DNA of 64,000 bases from Akebia trifoliata (Eukaryota; Streptophyta; Magnoliopsida; Ranunculales; Lardizabalaceae): positions 15,454,922 through 15,518,921 of the forward strand of contig CM030711.1 in the NCBI GenBank assembly GCA_017979445.1. The letters are read 5' to 3'. Below, one piece after another: positions 56,131-64,000 of the stretch. The position numbers and the translations under genes were made by a program. Within the stretch, counting starts at the first letter, position 1. Each line of letters opens with the position of its first letter. The notes under the pieces are model-generated. The model did not search any database. It had not been told where the DNA came from and saw nothing but the letters and a program-made list of their open reading frames with translations.

Positions 56131-56864
56131 CCTTAGTTTGATAGGTGAAAAACTATGAAATGATTAATGGGTAAGTCCTCATTAATCAATACCATGAAGC
56201 TTCACAAACCACAATCCTGAAAGAAATGATTTGTTGAGAATTCTTGGATGATAATATATTAACCCTTGATAGATTTATATAAAATTATAGAAGTCAAAAA
56301 ATATAATTAATTTATGATTTTCCTAATTTTCTAAATATTATTCATAATCTCTATCATAACTTTCGATACATAACAACTTTCCATTGTGGATAAGATGATC
56401 TTATGTACCCTATTATCATATCATATATACTCTGACACACATCATTAAAAATATGCTTGATTGATGATTTTTGGCCATTTGATTCAAGCAGTCATGTTGG
56501 CTTTTTATAGTATCATTGATAAAAAGATGCTTCAATCGAATGGTTAGAAATAATCAATAGGACAGATTTTTGTTTTTGTATGTTTTATTTATTTTATTTT
56601 ATTTTATTTTATTAGACCCATGAGATGGTGGTCCAAGCCCAACATTCACAGGATAGCTACATGCATGCACATAATAAAAATAGTATGGGACCAGTAGAAA
56701 ATGGAGTTGGGTGGTGGGTGTAGGAAGTGGATTCTATAAATGGTAGTGATGGGTGTAGTGGGCTCTCACCCAATCATTTCAAGTGATGTAATAAATGGGG
56801 TAATGGTTAATTTATAATGTACTTTGGGGTGTTAAATAATTTCTTCTTTCCTTTTCTCGGCTTC

Positions 56865-57763
56865 CTGCTAGGCTGCAACTGCAAGCCTTTCGCCGTCTTC
56901 TAAGAGAAGTTGAATCGAAACTTCCTTCAGAAATTCACTTGTACGACACCTCCAAAACAGCTACGTATGTTTAAATTCTTGTTGGACCCTAATGGGTTGT
57001 GAGAATTATCCCATTAGGTGTGTTGTTAGAGCATGGAAAATGCAGTTACCGGAGTTTTTTAATTTTAGGTGAATTTAGTGCATTTTAGTACATGGGTGTG
57101 AGAGATTTCCACAAACTGAGCTGAATTTTGAACTTTTTCGGGTGTAAATTGAGATTAGTTTTATTTATGGATATGGGTTTTCTGAACTTTGTTGAAGTTC
57201 AATTTGGTTGAATTTAAGTGAAAGACAGTGGATTTTGTGTATGATTATTAATTAATTTGACTAATTTTGATTTTTTTTTTCACCAGCTATCTTTCTTATT
57301 GATTAAAAAAAAATGGGTTTTGTTTTTTTGTTTTTTTCTCTCTTTTTTCATCTCAAGTGCTCTCCAATGTAGAGTTTGTTTGGGTTCTTACAGAGCTATT
57401 AAATAACTGGTTTTCACTGACCTTTTTATATAGTTTTATATCTTATAGAATCTAAGAAAAACATAGTTATTTAAATGTTTGAACATCCCAATTGCAGATA
57501 TAGTTTTTTTAATGGATTTGTCTCATAGTGCTGTTTAGTTTAGCCTTTAAGCTGTGAGTTTGTTCTGCAAGGAGGGTTTGTTTACCAAGGTTGTTTGGGA
57601 TCTCACAATGATGTTAATTTTTATTATTTTTTTCCCTGTGAAGCTGATGGTGCTTTGGGCATTGAGCTCTAGAATTGAGGGTATGGTATGGAGAGCTTCA
57701 ATAATAGCCTATTGTTTAAGTTGAGGGTCTGACTGAGAAATAGTGTTCCTATTTCCATCCATC
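56865..57763 (+). other. PIF3: PIF3 5' untranslated region with a probable intron
   Basis: A leader exon seems to end before GTATGTTT at about 56,964. A pyrimidine-rich tract with 'ccctgtgaag' near 57,640 is a good acceptor, followed by a short leader exon to the ATG at 57,764. Long leader introns are common in PIF genes. The transcription start is not seen directly. Confidence 0.5.
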
Positions 57764-60700
57764 ATGGCTTACTCTCAATTTCATCAGATGGCAAAAGGGG
57801 AGCTTGAATTGACCCAACCCAAACTGACTAATTGTTCCACTGATCCCGCCTTTGTGTGAGTTCATACTTCATTTTGTTTATGTTCACATATTAGGATTTC
57901 CTTCCAACTTATTTGTTCTTTTGTTGATTTTGATGTAGGCCTGATCATGAATTTGCCGAGCTAGTATGGGAAAATGGTCAGATTTTGATGCAAGGTCAGT
58001 CCAATAGAACTCGAAAGACCCCTCCATGTACTGGTTTTATGTCTCTCATTTCCAAAGATCAAGAGAAGGATGGAAGAGACACCCTTACTGCAAAGATTGA
58101 AAAGTTTGGTGGGAATGTAGACTCTATCTTGAATGATTTCTCCACGTCAGGATCATCAGCAGGGCAAATGGGTTTAGGTCAGGAAGACGAGTTAATCCGT
58201 TGGTTGAATTATCCCTTAGAAGATTACTCTTCGGAATTCTTCTCTGAATTATCCGGGGTTAATTCGGATGTGCACTCTTCGCACAATAATACCATAATGA
58301 TAGATAAGAACAATAGTAACAATCAGATAGTTAAGGATTCCCATATGGTCCCTGTGTATTCAGGTGGAAATCCAGAACAAGGGAATGCCTCTAAGGTTTA
58401 TAGGGAAGGTCATGAGCCGCCTCGTATACTTAGGAGTAGCCAGTTATGTTCACCACCATTACAGCAATCCCAAACTTCGTTCCCATCTCATACATCAAGG
58501 GTTTCGGATTTCACAGCAAGTAACACCAAAAGTGCTCACAAAGCTCCTTTTGGGAATTCAACTCAGAACCCGACTTCAACTAGTAGGCCTATGAACTCAA
58601 AGATGGAAAAGCAAAATACTGGACCCTCCGTGCCACCATCGGAGCCTAGTAAGACCAACAACTCAGGTTTCATGAACTTTTCCCATTTCTTAAGACCATC
58701 GGCACACGTAAAATCCAATCATCTGAGCATAGGCAGCATGACTGGTCCTGATTCATCAAACATAGATATGTTCAGAAGTAATGATAAGCTGTCTATTGTA
58801 GGTAGTAGCAACCCTGTTGAATCCACAGTGATAGAGTCTAATAGTGGCTCTAGAAGTATCACAGGTTTTCAAAGCCAACCAGGCAAGGTGGAGGTAAATC
58901 CATCCACAGGCAAGCCTTCCAAGGAGTCATTCTATACGAAGCCGCCTCAAGTTAATGGCCAGACCTCAAGCTTTGCAGCAAGTGTGATCATAGATAGACC
59001 AGCTGTTGCATCTTCTTCTGTATGCTCAGGAAACAGTACTGGGGGAGCTTCAAATGATCGCAAACATGTATTGAAGAGGAAATCTCAAGATATGGAGGAA
59101 TCCGAGTACCCTAGTGAAGTAAGTGAAAATGCAGAATCCACCTCATTTTTCATTGTGCTTTTTATCTCCCCGTTGTTTCTCTCATGTTTAAAAAGTTCAA
59201 GTTTAATTTAGGATATTGAAGAAGAATCCATGGCAAGGAAATCAACTACTACTCGAAACACAAGTACCAAGAGAGGCCGAGCTGCAGAAGTGCATAATTT
59301 ATCTGAAAGGGTGAGCAACTCAATAGGAAAAAAAAAGAGTACCCCTAATTGATTTGCCATGTGTGGGCATCAAGTTTGAACTCCAATTGATTTAAAATTA
59401 TGAACAGAGGCGGCGGGATAGGATCAATGAGAAGATGCGAGCATTACAAGAACTCATACCAAACTGCAATAAGGTTGGCCACCTATAAGTATATATATTC
59501 TAATGCTTGCTAACCTTGGCCTCATCCAATATATTTGTTGCCAGATCATCCTTGACAGCTTTTTCTTCTTCGTGCTAACTTTCTTTTTTCCATTATAAGG
59601 TGGATAAAGCTTCAATGCTTGATGAGGCTATTGAGTATCTGAAGACTCTTCAGCTTCAAGTGCAGGTAAAGCAAATTTTGGTTTAGATTTTCAAGATGTC
59701 AATGTAAAAAATCGAAACAGCAAAGAGAACAAAAACACACAAAACACAAGGATTTACGTGGTTCAGCAGTTTGCCTACGTCCACAGATTAGATTAAGAAC
59801 AATTGCTATTTTCTCTCAAGTTTTACAGCCCTAGAAATTCTATTTATAAAACTGGCAGTTGCTAAAACAGTTTTACTCCCCAAAAAATAGAAAACCCTTA
59901 AGAACATATTACACAATTCCCTTTTCGTAACCCTAAAAATTTGCTCAGCCCCGCAATTCTGCGTGCCGCCTACAAAATACAAGACATTTACACAAGAGTC
60001 AAGTAGCTGTATTTCTCATGGCCTTGAACTTTGATTCTTTAACACAGATAATGTCGATGGGTACTGGGCTCTGTGTGCCTCCAATGATGTTACCAACTGG
60101 AATGCAACAAATACACACACCACACATGGCTCACTTCTCACCCATGGGAATGGGAATGGGGATGGGTATGGGTATGGGGATGGGGATGGGTTGTGGGATG
60201 GGAATGCTCGACTTGAGTGGTGTGCCCCCCATGCATGGAGCACAGTTCCCTTGCACACCTATTTCAGGACCCTCTAGTTTGCCCCCAATGACAGGATCGG
60301 GCCTTCAGATGTTCAGTTTTCCTGGTCAAGGATTTCCCATGTCGATGTCTCGTGCACCCTTTGTTCCTCTGTCAGGGGGGCCTTCTGAGAAGTCAGTCTC
60401 ACTACCGGTTCTCTCAGGAGCTGCAACTCCTTTGGAAGTTCCAGGCCCAGCTCTGCCTTCAAGTTCAAAGTATCCAACAGAAGATTTGAACTCACAAATG
60501 ACGCCCAATACAAGTACCGAATGCTTACGAAGTCAGACATATACTCAGGTATGTACTTCTCTTCCTGAGCAAACCCTTTTTTATTTTCTGTTTCAGAAAT
60601 AACAATTGTTGTTGAAGATGAAAGAAGGAACTATGGAAAGATGGATACTTGATACTTATCTAGCATTAGGTTGGCAACAACATTGGCCTCCTGATTTCAG

Positions 60701-61007
60701 GAAAGATGCCACCTTAGTGGGGTGGTAAAGTTTGAGTGGAAATACCACAGACCCCTCCTTTAGTTGTTTACCTATCTAAAAATTATATATCGGTCTCCTG
60801 AAGAACATTTTCACCGAAAACTTTGTCCGCATTAAATTTAAGACTCTATGCTTGGTGATATTTCTTTGATAGAGTATACTAGAATTGTATGCCAGTCTGT
60901 TAAGTTTCTCCTGTTCTTACTGCCAGTGCCAGGCAACAAATGAAGGTTCTGAACAGTCTGCCATGGTGCAAAGAAATGATCAAACCCCACGTGTCAGCGG
61001 AGATTGA
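57764..61007 (+). CDS. PIF3: PIF3-type phytochrome-interacting bHLH transcription factor
   Basis: Seven coding exons with GT-AG introns: 57,764-57,855; 57,939-59,118; 59,212-59,310; 59,408-59,473; 59,600-59,665; 60,048-60,548; 60,927-61,007; total 2,085 bp, 694 aa. Features in order: N-terminus [19 protein letters not shown] motif [15 protein letters not shown] (phytochrome B binding) at about residues 36-50; [20 protein letters not shown] (activation region); NFSHFLRP block (the phyA-binding region in PIF3); bHLH with [17 protein letters not shown] and [20 protein letters not shown] across exons 3-5; C-terminus with a Met-Gly run. The basic-region H, E and R that contact CACGTG are present. 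PIF3 represses or activates light-regulated genes in the nucleus and is destroyed after phytochrome binding. Stop TGA at 61,005-61,007. The bHLH and APB fit PIF3 better than PIF1/4/5/7. Frames join cleanly at every junction. Confidence 0.92.
59690..60040 (+). repeat. Repeat-derived insertion in PIF3 intron 5
   Basis: Intron 5 (59,666-60,047) is mostly a segment with 'acacaaggatttacgtggtt' and 'gcctacgtccacag', a signature seen in many plant repeats. A related decayed copy lies at 56,020-56,130. Splice sites are untouched. Confidence 0.4.
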
Positions 61008-61650
61008 ACCATTAACCCCACCCAGTGGAGAAACTAGTGAGTGGATATTGGCAAAACCACATTTACATATGAACATTGAATTTATTTGTTATTTTTAGTG
61101 ATTGGTTATGATAAATTTAACTTGGAATTGTATATGCAGGCTAGAAAAGCAAGAGGAAGACTATAAAGGCTGTGGATTCAGGTAGTGAGAGCAGATATTA
61201 ACACACTTGGATCAACTAAAGACATCTCTAGATAGAATTGGATGGAGAAACAAGGTTCATTAAGCCGACCCCAAATTTCTGAATAAGGCTTTGATGAAGC
61301 TAAACTCATTCAATTCGTTCATTAGAATCTTGGAAAAAATTAATTCTACCACCTCCAGAGAAAAGGCATGAGGTGTGACCCACCCTGAGAATAAATATCT
61401 GTATCCTAATGGAAGGGGGGCACTAATACTAACATGCAATTAGTGCCAAAGGTCGAGGAGTTGAAGCCTTTGAAACAAATTCTGTAGCTGTGCGAATAAT
61501 CATTATGACTGGGATGATCTAGTTTGAATGGTATATAGATCGTACCCATGGTCTACAAAGAATGTAAATAGACATGGCACATGTATATGGAACAGGAGTC
61601 ACTATTCTGTTTGTTTCTCTTTGAAGTTCATCTACACCCAAAATTGATGC
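61008..61650 (+). other. PIF3: PIF3 3' untranslated region with a probable intron
   Basis: A GTGAGT donor at 61,037 and a 'tatatgcag' acceptor ending at 61,139 suggest a 3'UTR intron. The end of the transcript is not clear; no other gene lies before 61,880. Confidence 0.5.
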
Positions 61651-61880
61651 AATTGTTATTATCCTAGTACTGATGACTTATGACTCATAAGGATGGCTAA
61701 TCCACAAGCTGGGCTTTTCAGATATTTGAGGGTGTGTAATGATCAAACTGTCCAATCCATGATCCGCCTCTTTCATTTGTTGTAACCTTAACGAAGTCTT
61801 GGTGATCAATTTAGTCAATTAGCGTCCTTTGTGGATTTTCATCCCGGAATCTCTTGGATCTTGTTAAATTCTGTATGCAT

Positions 61881-62155
61881 CTGAACACTAGAATGAAATA
61901 AGTAAACACAGATTAACATGGATCCATCCAACTATTTTGGAGTTTCTATATCAAGCCCTTCTTTTTCTTCATGGTTCTGAACACTAAGATGAAACAAGTG
62001 AACACAGATTAACATGAATCCAGCCAACTATTTTGGAGTTTCTACATCAAGCTCTTCTCTTTCATGATTGTTCTGAACACTAAGATGAATCAAGTGAACA
62101 CAGATTAACTTGAATGCAACTATTATAGAGCTCTTCTCTTTCATTGTTTTTCTGA
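61881..62155. repeat. Tandem repeat, 96-bp unit, three copies
   Basis: Copies start with 'ctgaacacta' at 61,881, 61,977 and 62,073, each with 'gtgaacacagattaac' (first copy 'gtaaacac') and 'tttctctatatcaagc'-like tail. The third is incomplete. Confidence 0.8.
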
Positions 62156-62249
62156 TCTTGTATGCATCTTCCCATCTCCCAGAAGAAGCCTAAATATTAT
62201 ATAAAAGGATATAAACATGTTCCAGTTTTTCTGGAAGTTCTCATCTATC

Positions 62250-62770
62250 ATCAAGGCACACCCTGATGTCCTGGCAGAATGCCATAATTATTTATCATGG
62301 AATTATCCACAAACCAATCACTTTCAACTAGATATGCAAGACTACAAGTAGATATCAGTGCTATAGAAGTGATTTTGTCAGGTTTAATGCCAGCATCCTT
62401 CATTTGCCTGAAAATTGTGAAGGCATTTATCAAAAACAAAAGAGAAAAAATGTGAAGGCCCTCGCTGTCTGTGTCCATGAAGGCACATCAATATGTTGTC
62501 ATATGTTATGATATCCTTCTCTCCCATCGGATAAAAAAATCCTATTGTTTCTGAGAACTGACTCCCCATTTTGTGTGGTCCCTTGCATAACCGGAAAAAA
62601 AAAATCCTATTGTTTCCTTGAACTGACCCCCCATTAACCAAATAACCAAGAATCGTATTCCAAGCAAAATTATTCTTAGTCTTAGTTGATTAAAGGCGAG
62701 TAAAACTTCATGTAATTGAAGGCCCTGATATAAACAATCAAATATGCATGAATGTCTATATATGCACAAG
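62250..62770 (-). pseudogene. Pentatricopeptide repeat (PPR) gene fragment
   Basis: Minus strand in shifting frames: a NNFAWNTILGYLVNGGSVQ block (about 62,635-62,690), MGEKDIITYDNILMCLHGH (about 62,470-62,535) and TIFRQMKDAGIKPDKITSIA (about 62,370-62,425), ending with NYGILPGHQ. This is the PPR pattern of 'WNTxIxGYxxxG' and 'LFxxMxxxGxxPDxxTFxxL', and suggests a PLS-type PPR protein. At least three frame changes and no start show a relic. A 67-bp direct duplication (62,527-62,567 and 62,594-62,634) inside it partly explains the breaks. Confidence 0.7.
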
Positions 62771-62928
62771 GGGCATCAATGAAAGGATATTAAGGACATT
62801 GATCTAAATGTTTTCAGAATCATAAGCCTTTCATTGATTACAAAAGAAATTACAGATGTTTCTTTACATACATCATGAACAAAAAAAAATCCAGGTCAGA
62901 TTGCACTGGCAGGAGAATTCAAAATAAT

Positions 62929-63960
62929 TTAAGCAGCCTCGAGCCTGAGATTTGAAGAGTTATTGCTAGTTGATTTGACAGATTCTCGATTGTCAGATTT
63001 CCCAAGAGCACCATCTGCTATCTTGAGATTTGACAAGGCTAAGCTTACCAATTCAGCAGATTCCTCACTCTCCTTCGTCCTTGCTACAGAGATTTCAATT
63101 TGTGGTATTTCATCTCCAATTTCTAACTCCAGTTGCTTGAACTCCTCTTCAACATCTTCATCTTCAACACCTGTGTATTGAACTGGAGCTGATTCTACAA
63201 GAGCCACAAAGACCCAGAAGGCCATCGTTATAAGGTTCAATATATAGAGGCCACTAAGCTGGTAGCTATCTTAATAAAAATAAAAAATAATAAACTTCTC
63301 CCATAAAGAAGTAATTAATCATGTCCAAAAGAATGCAATAAATCAGATAATTTGAGCATCTGGTCATATTAATTCTAACTTAAATACTTGGCCATCATTC
63401 AGTTAGTTCTAACTACCTGCATCCATGTGTCATTCTCTCTATAGGTGGTAATTATCAATGTCAACTCATTCTACTAATTTACCTTAAGCATAAACTTGAA
63501 GTGCAACTGAGTTGGTTTGTTGGGGCATTTGGAAAGAAAGAAACAGCGCGTCTTTGATTGGAAAGGAAAGTTCTTTGCCTGAGTTAATTATTGGTACTCT
63601 TGGTTTGTTGTTTTCGTGGTGTAAGCAATTCAAGAAATTTAAAGGGATGTTTTTCGAAGATTTTCTGTTTAGGGGGGATCTGGTGAGTGAAGAGAGAAGT
63701 TAGCTTGTATCTTTTCTGGAGGAGACCTTGTCATCTTATCAATAAATTTTATTTATCAAAATAATAATAATAATAATAATAATAATAAGATTGTAAGTGT
63801 AAAATCATTCTGGAAAAGTAACAGAAGTACCTAAGGCTTCTTCCACTTGCTTCTGAGAAGCGACACTCTCATCAAGCTCTTGTAGACTAAGTTGGACTTC
63901 TTCCACACTGATCCCACTTTCTTTAATTGCTCGAACTCCAATTTGGACGGCTTCAGAGAC
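62929..63960 (-). CDS. C-terminal exons of an SNF7-family (ESCRT-III, CHMP7-like) gene, partial
   Basis: Two minus-strand exons with good splice sites: 63,831-63,960 and 62,929-63,194, joining in frame across a 636-bp intron (396 coding bases, 132 codons, stop TAA at 62,929-62,931). The exon products include EAVQIGVRAIKESGISVEEV, LQELDESVASQKQVEEAL, then the acidic ESAPVQYTGVEDEDVEEEF and KQLELEIGDE. Coiled-coil sequence followed by an acidic tail is the arrangement of SNF7/CHMP proteins, which form membrane-remodelling filaments at endosomes. I recall the plant CHMP7-like branch as the best fit, but I cannot search. The 5' exons lie beyond the window. Confidence 0.6.
63500..63790 (+). mobile_element. 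5'-truncated LINE in the SNF7-like intron
   Basis: Encodes CWGIWKERNSASLIGKESS and LGLLFSWCKQFKK, the C-terminus of plant L1-type LINE ORF2, which often reads 'CLWxERNxRxFEG...LLFxWC'. It is followed by about 60 bases and an (AAT)n tail at 63,761-63,788. 'ttgaagtgcaact' at about 63,492 and 'ttgtaagtgtaaa' at 63,791 may be a decayed target-site duplication. It is plus strand, antisense to the host gene. Confidence 0.65.
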
Positions 63961-64000
63961 CTGAAGGAAAAAACCACATTTAGATCGGAATATTAAAGAT

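Larger units (their letters stand above)
55009..56860. other. Intergenic region upstream of PIF3
   Basis: Leaves element D at 55,008. No gene seen; a 65-codon minus frame at 55,771-55,968 is unsupported. Contains a G-box pair (55,291-55,347) and a repeat-derived segment at about 56,020-56,130. Confidence 0.6.

Noticed and set aside
57985..59211. Single-exon 408-aa gene starting at 57,985
   Set aside because: Frame, splice sites and the APB motif show it is exon 2 of PIF3 with read-through of the next intron; the true start is at 57,764.
60016..60258. 80-aa minus frame with a Pro/Ser-rich run
   Set aside because: Antisense shadow of the Met-Gly coding repeat of PIF3.

Overview
This is nuclear DNA from a eudicot plant. 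The evidence is intron-containing plant genes (a PIF3-type bHLH factor and the end of an SNF7/ESCRT-III-like gene), pieces of plant receptor-kinase, PPR and HD-ZIP IV genes, and a large mass of nested plant LTR retrotransposons. I cannot fix the species from sequence alone.

Positions 1 to about 55,000 are almost wholly retrotransposon, in two nested stacks. Left stack: element C (minus strand, Ty3/gypsy, tRNA-Asp-type PBS; gag, protease and 5' LTR at 17,150-19,917) was hit by element A (minus, Tat/Ogre-like; gag, tandem array, broken ORF1, leader, PBS, 5' LTR at 15,821-17,149; its 3' part lies left of the window). The leader of A was in turn hit by element B (5,083-14,724, minus, both LTRs, a 5-bp TSD with one mismatch, mostly non-coding). 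Right stack: element D (minus, gypsy, related to C) spans about 23,015-55,008. Its 3' LTR is split by element E (plus, Athila-like, gag-protease but no RT/RNase H/integrase and no 3' LTR). Its gag/leader region is split by element F (34,177-53,833, minus, Tat/Ogre-like, 19.66 kb, two LTRs and a perfect 5-bp TSD, AAAAG).

Element F is the most informative part. In minus-strand order it has: 5' LTR, tRNA-Arg-type PBS, a 2.3-kb repeat-built leader, an intact 390-aa ORF1 upstream of gag (resembling the plant-mobile-domain-like DUF7745 family), a ~53-bp tandem array, gag, protease, a linker, RT, a Ty3-type RNase H, a second 'archaeal-type' RNase H (hallmark of the Tat lineage), integrase, then a captured HD-ZIP IV (START-region) gene fragment just before the polypurine tract and 3' LTR. 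Gag and pol carry stops and frameshifts, so the element looks dead as it stands.

Positions 55,009-64,000 are the genic part. A PIF3 orthologue (seven coding exons, 694 aa predicted, with the phytochrome-binding APB motif, the NFSHFLRP block and the bHLH) lies on the plus strand at 57,764-61,007. Beyond it are a ~96-bp tandem repeat, a PPR pseudogene fragment (minus), and the last two exons of an SNF7-family gene (minus) whose final intron holds a 5'-truncated LINE with an (AAT)n tail. Between the stacks (19,918-23,013) lies older sequence with an LRR receptor-kinase pseudogene fragment and a possible CACTA-type terminus.
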